The position numbers were made by a program, and so were the translations under genes. Below, piece by piece: positions 1 through 6,435 of a stretch of 9,105 nt of DNA (the first letter of the stretch is position 1; each line of letters opens with the position of its first letter). The stretch covers positions 1-9,105 of the forward strand of contig JAFYRC010000014.1 in NCBI GenBank assembly GCA_017547065.1, given 5' to 3'. A model generated the notes under the pieces. It did not search any database, was not told where the DNA came from, and saw nothing but the letters and a program-made list of their open reading frames with translations. The DNA is from Tidjanibacter sp. (GTDB taxonomy: Bacteria > Bacteroidota > Bacteroidia > Bacteroidales > Rikenellaceae).

Positions 1-411
1 CATAATCTGGAACGTCAGGTCGAAACGCACCTGGTCGTTACCTGCACCGGTGGAACCGTGAGCCACACAATCGGCGCCCACCTCCTTGGCAAATTGGATG
101 ATGGCCATAGCCTGGAAGATACGCTCCGAGGATACCGAAATGGGATAGGTACCATTGCGTAACACGTTGCCGAAGACCATATACTTGATGCTACGCTCGT
201 AGTACTCCTCGGTGATATCGAGGGTTGCGTGCTGTTTGGAGCCGAGGCGGTAGGCCCTCTCCTCAATCGAGGCCAGCTCCTCGTCCGAGAAGCCACCCGT
301 ATTTGCAATGGCAGTGTAGACCTCATAGCCCAGCTCCTCGCTGAGATATTTCACACAGAAGGAGGTATCCAAGCCTCCGCTAAATGCCAAAACTACTTTT
401 TTCTTTCCCAT
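1..411 (-). CDS. argG: Argininosuccinate synthase, N-terminal part (cut by window start)
   Basis: This enzyme joins citrulline and aspartate, using ATP, to form argininosuccinate, the penultimate step of arginine synthesis in the cytoplasm. The 137 codons present begin MGKKKVVLAF and continue directly into SGGLDTS (residues 11-17), the ATP-pyrophosphatase P-loop of this family. Residues 118-131 read HGSTGAGNDQVRFD, close to the family's TGKGNDQVRFE substrate-site motif, with Ala where Lys is common. The family is usually about 400 residues, so roughly the first third is visible and the rest lies beyond base 1. The ATG at 411-409 fits the usual family N-terminus. It follows the GNAT gene on the same strand after only 10 nt, so the two are very probably one transcript; no good Shine-Dalgarno sequence is seen, as is normal in Bacteroidota. 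Confidence 0.96.
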   Translation of the reverse strand, partial: MGKKKVVLAFSGGLDTSFCVKYLSEELGYEVYTAIANTGGFSDEELASIEERAYRLGSKQHATLDITEEYYERSIKYMVFGNVLRNGTYPISVSSERIFQAMAIIQFAKEVGADCVAHGSTGAGNDQVRFDLTFQIM

Positions 412-421
412 AGTTCTATCT

Positions 422-1051
422 TTATTTTTTTGATTTACTCAAACGAAATATTTTTTTGATTTTGCGCTTCACGGCAATAACGTAGGGCTCCCACCACGGC
501 TGTTTTACCAGCGGAGTCTTGGGGTCGTAGAGCATACCGGTGCAAAGGCACATGGTACGATTATTGCGTTGGAGAATGTCGTAGTTGCAGCAGCCCTCAC
601 ATCCGCGCCAGAACTCGTCATCATTTGTGAGCTCCGAGAATGTCACGGGCTTGTAGCCAAGACGGGTATTAAGCTTCATCACGGGCAGTGATGTGGTGAT
701 ACTAAACAGCTTTGCAAAAGGGAAGCGCAACCTTGCCAACTCGAAGGTGCGTTTTTTGATCTCACTTGCGAGGCCGAGGTGGCGATAGTCGGGGTCTACA
801 ATAAGACCCGAGGTGGCAACATAGTCGCCGTGCTCCCAGCACTCGATATAACTAAAACCAACCAGTTTGTCGCCATCAAGAGCCACCACCGCCTTACCGC
901 CGGTGATCTTCGCCGAGATGTACTCTGGCGAACGACGAGCGATACCGGTACCACGTTGAAGTGCCGACTCGTAGATGAGTTGGCAAATCTGCTCGGCATA
1001 AATTGCGTGCTCGGGCTGTGCGAAAACAATATTGATTGAACTCTTACCCAT
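422..1051 (-). CDS. GNAT-family acyltransferase, candidate glutamate N-acyltransferase of arginine synthesis
   Basis: This is a 209-aa GNAT-fold protein. The acyl-CoA binding motif A is visible at residues 83-109 (LIVDPDYRHLGLASEIKKR), with the R-x-x-G-x-A loop as R90-H-L-G-L-A. Strands before it (VVALDGDKLVGFSYIE, 55-70) and the NTRLGY segment (128-133) are typical of the fold. The C-terminal third carries a cysteine cluster (C151, C154, C155, C168, C170) followed by TGMLYDP, and the tail is very basic (KRKIKKIFRLSKSKK). It lies 10 nt upstream of argG on the same strand. Bacteroidota use acylated (in Bacteroides, N-succinylated) ornithine intermediates, and many lack a classical ArgA/ArgJ, so a GNAT in the arginine operon is a good candidate for the first step, acylation of glutamate. 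The GNAT fold is seen directly; the substrate is inferred from context. Confidence 0.88.
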   Translation of the reverse strand: MGKSSINIVFAQPEHAIYAEQICQLIYESALQRGTGIARRSPEYISAKITGGKAVVALDGDKLVGFSYIECWEHGDYVATSGLIVDPDYRHLGLASEIKKRTFELARLRFPFAKLFSITTSLPVMKLNTRLGYKPVTFSELTNDDEFWRGCEGCCNYDILQRNNRTMCLCTGMLYDPKTPLVKQPWWEPYVIAVKRKIKKIFRLSKSKK

Positions 1052-1097
1052 AACCTTACTCTAAATTCCCTAATACTTTAATATGTTCAAAATTTCG

Positions 1098-1105
1098 CAA
1101 ATGTA
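1098..1105 (-). promoter_or_regulatory. Putative -7 element of the GNAT-argG operon
   Basis: Read on the minus strand this is TACATTTG, an exact match to the Bacteroidota -7 consensus TAnnTTTG, about 47 nt upstream of the GNAT start codon. No TTTG is present at the expected 19-21 nt further upstream, so the -33 half is weak. It sits in the divergent spacer shared with the small winged-helix gene. Confidence 0.5.
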
Positions 1106-1177
1106 GTAAAAATAGCCTACCATTGGCCCCCTACAATCAAAAAAGTTGGACTTTGCACATCATTTTGCCACAAGCAC

Positions 1178-1208
1178 TTTGTGTTTACAATAAAAAAGCA
1201 TATCTTTA
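1178..1208 (+). promoter_or_regulatory. Promoter of the small winged-helix gene
   Basis: TTTG at 1178-1181 is followed after exactly 19 nt by TATCTTTA at 1201-1208, one mismatch from TAnnTTTG. This is the spacing of the Bacteroidota primary-sigma promoter. Predicted transcription start is near 1214-1216, giving a leader of about 50 nt that is A/T-rich and lacks a Shine-Dalgarno sequence. Confidence 0.7.
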
Positions 1209-1265
1209 TGCAAGATAAAGTCTGCAAACAGACGAAATTAATGTAATTAATTAAAACCAAAAACT

Positions 1266-1445
1266 ATGGAGACAAAAGATAAAGTATTGGCAGCAATGAA
1301 GGCCGCTGGCGAGCCCCTCAACGCAGGTAAAATCGCCGAGCTCACCGGCCTCGATCGCAAGGAGGTTGACAAGGCTATGAAGCAGCTTAAAGACGAGGGC
1401 GCAATCATCTCGCCCGTGCGTTGCAAATGGGCTCCTGCCGAGTAG
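1266..1445 (+). CDS. Small winged-helix DNA-binding-like protein (59 aa)
   Basis: This short gene encodes 59 residues beginning [19 protein letters not shown] and ending VRCKWAPAE. The layout matches a minimal winged helix: helix 1 ([12 protein letters not shown]), helix 2 ([10 protein letters not shown]), recognition-type helix 3 ([16 protein letters not shown]), then a short wing ([13 protein letters not shown]). The pattern '[19 protein letters not shown]' is that of MarR/ArsR-type HTH cores, but no effector or dimerisation domain is present. Small proteins of this type occur as stand-alone genes in Bacteroidota; I do not know a demonstrated function. It has its own promoter (1178-1208) and a strong terminator (1502-1529), so it is an independent transcription unit, divergent from GNAT-argG and upstream of ftsY. 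A role as a transcription regulator or nucleoid-associated protein is inference. Confidence 0.85.
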   Translation: METKDKVLAAMKAAGEPLNAGKIAELTGLDRKEVDKAMKQLKDEGAIISPVRCKWAPAE

Positions 1446-1501
1446 GAACCACCCCCTAAAACGTCACCATTTTCGGCCCCCGAGTGGGCTACAATGGCTT
1501 T

Positions 1502-1529
1502 GGCGGGCACTTCGGTGTCCGCCTTTTTT
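1502..1529 (+). terminator. Intrinsic terminator after the winged-helix gene
   Basis: A 9-bp stem (1502-1510 with 1515-1523, one G-U pair) is closed by a UUCG tetraloop and followed directly by six T residues (1524-1529). The UUCG loop and high-GC stem make it a very strong terminator. It lies 57 nt after the stop codon and isolates the small gene from ftsY. A weaker GCCC/GGGC hairpin lies just upstream, around 1475-1488. Confidence 0.9.
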
Positions 1530-1584
1530 GTGCCCGCCGAGCAAAGAAAGTGGGCCGAGGGGTGTGAAATTCAAAAATAGGTGG

Positions 1585-1592
1585 TATCTTTG
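1585..1592 (+). promoter_or_regulatory. Putative -7 element for ftsY-rimO
   Basis: TATCTTTG matches TAnnTTTG exactly. No clear TTTG lies 19-21 nt upstream, so the -33 half is poor. A start of transcription near 1599 would leave a leader of about 60 nt and would exclude the in-frame ATG at 1581 as a start codon, supporting the start at 1659. Confidence 0.6.
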
Positions 1593-1658
1593 TATGATGG
1601 AAGGTCTGCATCAACCGCACGCAGGCCACAAATAACGGACAAAAAGCTATACACAAGA

Positions 1659-2732
1659 ATGGCACTATTTGACATATTCAAACGCAAAAAGAGCGAGCCT
1701 GCCGCCGCCGAGCTGGTAGCCGAACAGGTAGCCTCCAACGCCACCGAGCTTACACCCACAAGCGACTCCACCGAGGAGCCCCAACAGCCCACCAGTGAGC
1801 CCTCCCAGCAGGAGGAGATTACCGAGGGCCTCAAAAAGACCAAGGAGGGTTTCTTTGGCAAACTGGCCCGCGCCGTAGCGGGTCGTTCGCAGGTGGACGA
1901 GAGTTTTCTGGACGACCTCGAAGAGGTGCTCATCACCTCCGACGTGGGTGTGGAAACAACGGTCAAGATCATTGACAACATCCAGGCTCGCGTGGCCAGG
2001 GATAAGTATATGAACACCGCCGAGCTCAACGACATCCTCCGCGATGAGATTGCATCGCTCCTGCAGGAGTGTGAGGAAAAACACGAGAACTTCGGCCTCA
2101 ACATTACCGAGGGCACACCCTATGTTGTGATGGTTGTGGGTGTAAATGGCGCAGGTAAGACAACCACCATTGGCAAGCTCGCCGCACAGCTCGTGCGTGC
2201 CGGCAAGAAGGTCTACATCGGCGCTGCCGACACTTTCCGTGCCGCCGCCATCGACCAGCTCCAAGTGTGGGCCGACAGGGCAGGTGCCACCATGATTCGC
2301 CAGAACATGGGCTCCGACCCCGCATCGGTGGCCTTCGACACCCTCAAATCGGCTGTGGCCAACAACGCCGACGTGGTGTTGATTGACACCGCCGGCCGAC
2401 TCCACAACAAAGTTGGCCTTATGAACGAGCTGGCGAAAATCCGCAATGTAATGGGTAAAATCATTCCCGACGCGCCCCACGAGGTGATGCTCGTATTGGA
2501 CGGCTCCACGGGTCAGAACGCCTTTGAGCAGGCCCGTCAGTTTACCGCCGCAACAAAGGTCAACTCACTGGCTATTACCAAGTTGGACGGCACAGCCAAA
2601 GGTGGTGTGGTAATCGGCATCAGCGACCAGTTTGGCATTCCCGTACACTACATCGGCATTGGCGAGGGAGTGGATCAGTTGAAAATTTTTGACCGCAAGG
2701 AGTATGTTAATGCTCTCTTCGGCAACAAATAA
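1659..2732 (+). CDS. ftsY: Signal recognition particle receptor FtsY
   Basis: FtsY is the membrane-associated SRP receptor GTPase; with Ffh and 4.5S RNA it docks ribosomes making membrane proteins at the translocon. The 357-aa product begins MALFDIFKRKK, a short basic amphipathic N-terminus usual for the family, then an acidic Pro/Gln/Glu-rich linker (about 12-57, the poorly conserved A domain). The N domain runs from about 58 to 145 (TKEGFFGKLARAVAGRSQVD, DVGVETT). The G domain shows the P-loop GVNGAGKTTT (161-170), DTFRAAAIDQL (191-201), the switch II DTAGR (243-247), the TKLDG guanine-specificity motif (307-311) and GIGEGVDQLKIFD (333-345). An in-frame ATG at 1581 overlaps the predicted promoter and would add 26 residues unlike the family, so 1659 is chosen. 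rimO follows after 12 nt. Confidence 0.97.
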   Translation: MALFDIFKRKKSEPAAAELVAEQVASNATELTPTSDSTEEPQQPTSEPSQQEEITEGLKKTKEGFFGKLARAVAGRSQVDESFLDDLEEVLITSDVGVETTVKIIDNIQARVARDKYMNTAELNDILRDEIASLLQECEEKHENFGLNITEGTPYVVMVVGVNGAGKTTTIGKLAAQLVRAGKKVYIGAADTFRAAAIDQLQVWADRAGATMIRQNMGSDPASVAFDTLKSAVANNADVVLIDTAGRLHNKVGLMNELAKIRNVMGKIIPDAPHEVMLVLDGSTGQNAFEQARQFTAATKVNSLAITKLDGTAKGGVVIGISDQFGIPVHYIGIGEGVDQLKIFDRKEYVNALFGNK

Positions 2733-2744
2733 ACACAGCGCACA

Positions 2745-4040
2745 ATGAGCAAAAAGAAAATCAACGTCATAACGCTCGGTTGCTCCAAAAACCTTGTGGA
2801 CAGCGAGCACCTGATGGCCCAACTCGACGAGGCAGGCTATGAGATTGAGGTGGACGGCACCAACACCGACGCCAAGATTGTGGTAATCAACACTTGTGGC
2901 TTCATCGGCGACGCCAAGCAGGAGGCCATCGACACCATCCTCGAGTGTGCCGAAGCCAAGGCCGACGGACGCATCGAGAAACTCTTCGTGATGGGTTGCC
3001 TGAGCGAGAGGTATGCCGACGAGTTGAGAGAGGAGATTCCCGAGGTGGACGACTACTTCGGTGCCCATTCGCTCAAAGAGGTTGTGGAGGCTCTCGACGC
3101 CGAGTACCTCCCCGAACTCGAAACCGAGCGACTGCTCACAACGCCCGACCACTATGCCTACCTTAAGATTGGCGAGGGTTGCAACTGGCACTGCGCCTAC
3201 TGCGCCATTCCGCTCATCCGTGGTCGCCACCGCAGTGTGCCTATGGAGAAGGTGTTGGAGGAGGCCGAAGGTCTTGTGGCTGTGGGTGTTAAGGAGATCA
3301 TCGTCATCGCCCAGGACACCACCTACTATGGTAAGGATCTCTACGGCGAGCGCAAGTTGGCCGAGCTGTTGCGTCGCTTGTGTGCCATCGAGGGTGTGGA
3401 GTGGGTAAGGTTGCACTACGCCTACCCCACCGACTTCCCGCAGGACGTCATCGACGTGCTGCGTGACGAGCCCAAGATGTGTAAATACCTCGACATTCCT
3501 CTGCAACACATTGCCGACAATCAGCTCGCAGCAATGCGCCGTCGCATCAGCAAGGCCGAAACAGAGGCCCTGGTGGAGAAATTGAGGCGTGAGATTCCCG
3601 ACATTGCCCTGCGTACCACAATGCTCGTGGGCTTCCCCGGCGAAACTGAGGAGGATTTCGAAGAACTGTGCGACTTTGTACAGAGGGTGCGCTTCGACCG
3701 ACTCGGCGCCTTCGCCTACTCGGAGGAGGAGGGTACGCCCAGCGCGCTCACCTTGGAGGACAACGTGCCCGACGAGGTAAAGGAGGCAAGGGTGGAGCGA
3801 CTGATGAAACTGCAGAGGCGCATCTCGCTTGCCTTGAATGCCGAGAGGGTTGGCAAGCATATGAGGGTTGTGGTTGACCGTGTGGAAGGCGAGTTCTACG
3901 TTGCTCGCTCGCAGTATGACAGCCCCGAAGTGGACGAGGAGATTCTCGTGAGCAGCAACGAGCCACTTGAAGTGGGCGACTTCGTGGAGGTGGAGATTAC
4001 CGACTGCGAAGAGTATGACCTCTATGGCAGGGTGATTTAG
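2745..4040 (+). CDS. rimO: Ribosomal protein S12 methylthiotransferase RimO
   Basis: RimO is a radical-SAM enzyme that adds a methylthio group to the beta-carbon of a conserved aspartate in ribosomal protein S12. The 431-aa product has all three parts of the family: the N-terminal UPF0004/MTTase domain with auxiliary-cluster cysteines C13 (TLGCSKNLVDSE), C51 (INTCGFI) and C85 (MGCLSERY); the radical-SAM CxxxCxxC at C146, C150 and C153 in GEGCNWHCAYCAIPLIRG; and a C-terminal TRAM domain from about residue 366 (HMRVVVD ... YDLYGRVI). GCSKNLVDSE and the RGRHRS sequence favour RimO over the tRNA enzyme MiaB. Length is normal. It begins 12 nt after ftsY and is surely cotranscribed with it; the pair ends at a strong terminator. 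Confidence 0.97.
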   Translation: MSKKKINVITLGCSKNLVDSEHLMAQLDEAGYEIEVDGTNTDAKIVVINTCGFIGDAKQEAIDTILECAEAKADGRIEKLFVMGCLSERYADELREEIPEVDDYFGAHSLKEVVEALDAEYLPELETERLLTTPDHYAYLKIGEGCNWHCAYCAIPLIRGRHRSVPMEKVLEEAEGLVAVGVKEIIVIAQDTTYYGKDLYGERKLAELLRRLCAIEGVEWVRLHYAYPTDFPQDVIDVLRDEPKMCKYLDIPLQHIADNQLAAMRRRISKAETEALVEKLRREIPDIALRTTMLVGFPGETEEDFEELCDFVQRVRFDRLGAFAYSEEEGTPSALTLEDNVPDEVKEARVERLMKLQRRISLALNAERVGKHMRVVVDRVEGEFYVARSQYDSPEVDEEILVSSNEPLEVGDFVEVEITDCEEYDLYGRVI

Positions 4041-4062
4041 AGTGTTTTTCTCATTATCAGTA

Positions 4063-4103
4063 AAAAACAAAACACACTCGGCTGCCGAGTGTGTTTTGTT
4101 TTT
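4063..4103. terminator. Bidirectional intrinsic terminator between rimO and the lipoprotein gene
   Basis: A perfect 19-bp inverted repeat (4063-4081 with 4085-4103, 3-nt loop CTG) has a GC-rich tip (ACTCGG/CCGAGT) flanked by an A-rich left arm and a T-rich right arm, so it gives a U-tract on either strand. It starts 22 nt after the rimO stop and ends 2 nt from the stop codon of the convergent lipoprotein gene. Confidence 0.93.
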
Positions 4104-4105
4104 CA

Positions 4106-5113
4106 TTACAATCCTGATGTTTTACGTTCTGCAACAATGCGCAAACCAACCGTATTGTATGCAGACGACGGCTTACGCCCTTCTCCTCGAAAAGAAGCCC
4201 TACAACTTGAAGCATTTGCATACCAAGAGCCTCCACGAATGACATTCACGCTCATTCCCTTTTCGGCCCCATTTTGTGCAATCTCAACAGAGGATGTCCA
4301 CTCCCAACAATTGCCACACATATTGTAACATCCAGACCAAGTAACCCCATCTGGATAGGCATCCACTTCGCAAGTATAGCCACCAACACTGTTGATTTCC
4401 TCAAAAATGTCGGTGTATATAAAACCCAAATAGTCTGCGTGATTAACCCACCCAGACACTCCACCCGTTTGGCTCACCGAGATTATTTCGGAAATCCTAT
4501 CGGATTCTCCTTTACGCACCGATTTCTCGTGAATGTAGGTTGCCTCTCTATTGGGCTCCTTTAGCACCTCTGTTGCCACAACTGCATTATAGTTCATCTT
4601 TGACGACAGAACACCACTTGAGAAAGTTACCTCTGTAGCATTTCCCCACGGGAAGTGCGTTCCACTCAAACCCACGGCAGCATATTCCCACTCTGCTTGG
4701 GTTGGTAAGCGAAACGTCCACTCTTGACTCTTTGAGCTCAACCATTCACAGTAGTGCACGGCTTCGTCAAAAGATACCCACAATACAGGATGCCCACGTC
4801 GTTCGTCAGGGCACTCTCCATTTGTCCAATACTTTGGAGCCTTACCCTTGGTCTCCTCAACAAACAGAGCCCACTCTTCATTTGTCACAGCATACTTACC
4901 AATGTAGTATTCCCTACAAATAGGAACAGTTTCACCACCGCTACCATTGGATGGAGTTGCCACAAACGTGTATGTACCAGAGGTTTTAATGTGAGCAAAA
5001 TTTTCAAGCTCCATCTCCACCGGTCCAGGCACTTCATTGCCTTCTGCACCATTAATTGACTCATTGCAAGAACACAATAAAAACATTACTGCAAACAACA
5101 TCAATACACGCAT
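4106..5113 (-). CDS. SUMF1/FGE-fold lipoprotein, probably not catalytic
   Basis: The 335-aa product starts with a lipoprotein signal peptide (MRVLMLFAVMFLLCSC) with Cys16 as the likely lipidated residue, then a short polar linker. The rest is a formylglycine-generating-enzyme/SUMF1 fold: KYAVTNEEWALFVEE (73-87), HPVLWVSFDEAVHYCEWLS (108-126), FRLPTQAEWEYAA (134-146), CGNCWEWTSS (266-275) and VIRGGSWYANASSCRASFRG (291-310), ending in TVGLRIV. In true FGE two cysteines follow GGS; here the first aligns with Ala299 and only the second (Cys304) remains, so sulfatase activation is unlikely and a binding or structural role is more probable, as in GldJ/GldK-type lipoproteins. Residues about 184-245 form an unusual insertion. 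C248, C262, C266 and C269 add a local cysteine cluster. The gene seems more AT-rich than its neighbours, consistent with later acquisition. Its partners are unknown. Confidence 0.88.
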   Translation of the reverse strand: MRVLMLFAVMFLLCSCNESINGAEGNEVPGPVEMELENFAHIKTSGTYTFVATPSNGSGGETVPICREYYIGKYAVTNEEWALFVEETKGKAPKYWTNGECPDERRGHPVLWVSFDEAVHYCEWLSSKSQEWTFRLPTQAEWEYAAVGLSGTHFPWGNATEVTFSSGVLSSKMNYNAVVATEVLKEPNREATYIHEKSVRKGESDRISEIISVSQTGGVSGWVNHADYLGFIYTDIFEEINSVGGYTCEVDAYPDGVTWSGCYNMCGNCWEWTSSVEIAQNGAEKGMSVNVIRGGSWYANASSCRASFRGEGRKPSSAYNTVGLRIVAERKTSGL

Positions 5114-5137
5114 ACAAATAAAATACTAAGTTTACAA

Positions 5138-5145
5138 CAAAGGTA
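5138..5145 (-). promoter_or_regulatory. Putative -7 element of the SUMF1-like lipoprotein gene
   Basis: On the minus strand this reads TACCTTTG, matching TAnnTTTG, 24 nt upstream of the start codon. No clear -33 TTTG is present at 19-21 nt, because that region holds the palindrome 5165-5174 and the likely terminator of the upstream gene. Confidence 0.55.
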
Positions 5146-5146
5146 C

Positions 5147-5177
5147 AAAAAACCTCGAATGCACCTCACGTGAGCAT
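5147..5177 (-). terminator. Possible intrinsic terminator of the acyltransferase gene
   Basis: On the minus strand ATGCTCAC (5177-5170) pairs with GTGA (5169-5166) and GCAT (5162-5159) with a 3-nt bulge, followed by six T residues (5152-5147). A perfect 10-bp palindrome CTCACGTGAG (5165-5174) lies inside. The hairpin has no unpaired loop if fully paired, so it would open at its tip; hence moderate confidence. An operator is the alternative. Confidence 0.45.
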
Positions 5178-5193
5178 TAAAACAATCGGACAC

Positions 5194-6303
5194 CTATGCC
5201 CTCTTCCTCTTGGACTCAATGCCAAAGACGCAGTAGCGCAACACAGGCACTCGGTGCAACACCTCCCACAGCACCACACTACCACCAAAGGTGAGTAGCA
5301 ACACAAGGGCATAAATCGCCCACACGGGAAGTCCGCTACCCCTGAGCCACAAGCACGCAGCGGTGCAGGCGGTCATATGGACAATGTAGAGGCCGAAGCT
5401 GCTGCGAGTCATATAGTCGGCAAAGGGCGAGGTGGTGTCGGCCCAGCGCTTGAAGGCACCCAACATCGCCAGCACCATAGCCCAGCAGTAGAGGTTACAC
5501 AGGGGGCTCTGCACCACGGCAGGGGCAGTGTAGTCCACACCATAGTAGCGCGCGCCAAAGGCCACAGCACTCACCACTGCCAACGCCACAAGCCACCCTG
5601 CACGCTCGGAGAGGAATGTATGGATGCGCTCGGTGGAGAAGACGTAGTAGCCAAAGAGGAAGCCCACAATGTAGAAGGCGGGGCGGTAGAGATTGAGCAA
5701 TCCCTGCGCCGCCGTGGGATTGTCAATTTGGCTCTGCGAAGCGCCCCACAAGAGCACTCCGAAGGCAAGCATAAGGACTCCAAGAGCCACGTTCGAAAGG
5801 CCCTCAATCCACCTCTCAATCCTCTCGGCCTTAATGAGTTTGCTCACCAACAGCAAAAGGAGCGAGTAGCCAAAGAGGAGCTGGATGAACCACAGCGGGC
5901 CCGTGCCACTAGGAATGGCAATAAGCCACTTGACAAACACGGGAACGCCCTCGGGCATTTGAGCTCCCGCAGCCGACATATTGAGCAGGCCGAGCACAAA
6001 GCCAAAGACGCAAAGTCCGAGGGTGGAGGGGACGAGAAGTTTGCGGGTACGCTCACGACGGAACTCACTCGGCGTGCGCCTTTGGAGGGCATAGCGGCTC
6101 GAAGCGCCAGCCACCACAAACATCAGGGTCATAAACCAAGGGTTGAGCAGGGTGCAGAAGATGTCCTGCCACTGGTGGTCGGCAAAACCGCCCACGGCAC
6201 CAAAGACCCCCAGGGAGTTGAAGTTGTAGAATACGTGGTAGAACAGCACCAACAGCACTGTCACCCAACGTAGGTTGTCCAGAAAATGATAGCGATTTTT
6301 CAT
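5194..6303 (-). CDS. Acyltransferase-3 family integral membrane protein
   Basis: The 369-aa product has about ten hydrophobic segments and belongs to the OafA/YrhL-type acyltransferase family 3, which moves acetyl or other acyl groups onto surface sugars or cell-envelope molecules. Family features: an N-terminal FLDNLRWVTVLLVLFYHVF with Arg12 and His23 (the conserved R-x10-H pair), a basic loop RRERTRKLLVP (82-92), PLWFIQLLFGY (136-146), and SFGLYIVHM with His309 near the C-terminus. The tail KRKRA should be cytoplasmic. An upstream in-frame ATG at 6363 would add 20 residues with no hydrophobic or conserved character; MKNRYHFLDNLRW at 6303 is the family-like start. It has no adjacent glycan cluster, so the substrate cannot be inferred. 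No strict TAnnTTTG is seen upstream; TACTTTTC (minus, 6402-6395) is the nearest, placed at the edge of the repeats. Confidence 0.88.
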   Translation of the reverse strand: MKNRYHFLDNLRWVTVLLVLFYHVFYNFNSLGVFGAVGGFADHQWQDIFCTLLNPWFMTLMFVVAGASSRYALQRRTPSEFRRERTRKLLVPSTLGLCVFGFVLGLLNMSAAGAQMPEGVPVFVKWLIAIPSGTGPLWFIQLLFGYSLLLLLVSKLIKAERIERWIEGLSNVALGVLMLAFGVLLWGASQSQIDNPTAAQGLLNLYRPAFYIVGFLFGYYVFSTERIHTFLSERAGWLVALAVVSAVAFGARYYGVDYTAPAVVQSPLCNLYCWAMVLAMLGAFKRWADTTSPFADYMTRSSFGLYIVHMTACTAACLWLRGSGLPVWAIYALVLLLTFGGSVVLWEVLHRVPVLRYCVFGIESKRKRA

Positions 6304-6354
6304 AGTTGTATTTTGGGTTAAGTTTTTTGTGGGTTTGGAGGGAGAGAGGCTAAT

Positions 6355-6392
6355 GGGCAACAAAGGGCAGAAAGGGCAGCAAAGGGCAGAAA
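6355..6392. repeat. Purine-rich 19-nt direct repeat, two copies
   Basis: Two adjacent 19-nt copies (6355-6373 and 6374-6392) differ only at one base (A6360 versus G6379). Each is built from GGGCA(A/G)CAAA plus GGGCAGAAA, so the core GGGCA appears four times every 9-10 nt, and a fifth degenerate GGGAAAA follows at 6393. It lies between abrB and the acyltransferase start. Confidence 0.9.
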
Positions 6393-6404
6393 GGGAAAAG
6401 TATT

Positions 6405-6433
6405 TACTAATTACTCTTTACTATCTACTAATT
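6405..6433. repeat. TACTAATT direct repeats in an AT-rich block
   Basis: TACTAATT occurs at 6405-6412 and again at 6426-6433, separated by TACTCTTTACTATC-type sequence that is itself made of TACT/CTAT half-units. The block joins the purine repeat on one side and the GTCGAC repeat on the other. Confidence 0.6.
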
Positions 6434-6435
6434 GT

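Noticed and set aside
1581..1658. In-frame upstream ATG giving FtsY 26 more residues.
   Set aside because: It overlaps the predicted -7 element (1585-1592), and the extra residues are unlike the family, whereas MALFDIFKRKK is a typical FtsY start.
1665..2480. A 271-codon minus-strand frame opposite ftsY.
   Set aside because: Opposite the G-domain motifs of FtsY, glycine/valine/histidine-rich without a recognised domain.
2565..4106. A 513-codon open frame on the minus strand opposite rimO and the end of ftsY.
   Set aside because: It has no recognisable domain, starts inside the terminator hairpin, and lies opposite clear radical-SAM and GTPase motifs; long antisense frames follow from the codon bias of these genes.
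5377..6273. A 298-codon plus-strand frame opposite the acyltransferase gene.
   Set aside because: The minus frame gives a clear multi-pass membrane protein with family motifs; the plus product is low-complexity and His/Glu-rich.
6304..6363. Upstream in-frame ATG extending the acyltransferase by 20 residues.
   Set aside because: The extension runs into the repeat block and adds a Pro/Ser/Thr stretch without family features; the start at 6303 puts FLDNLRW in the usual place.
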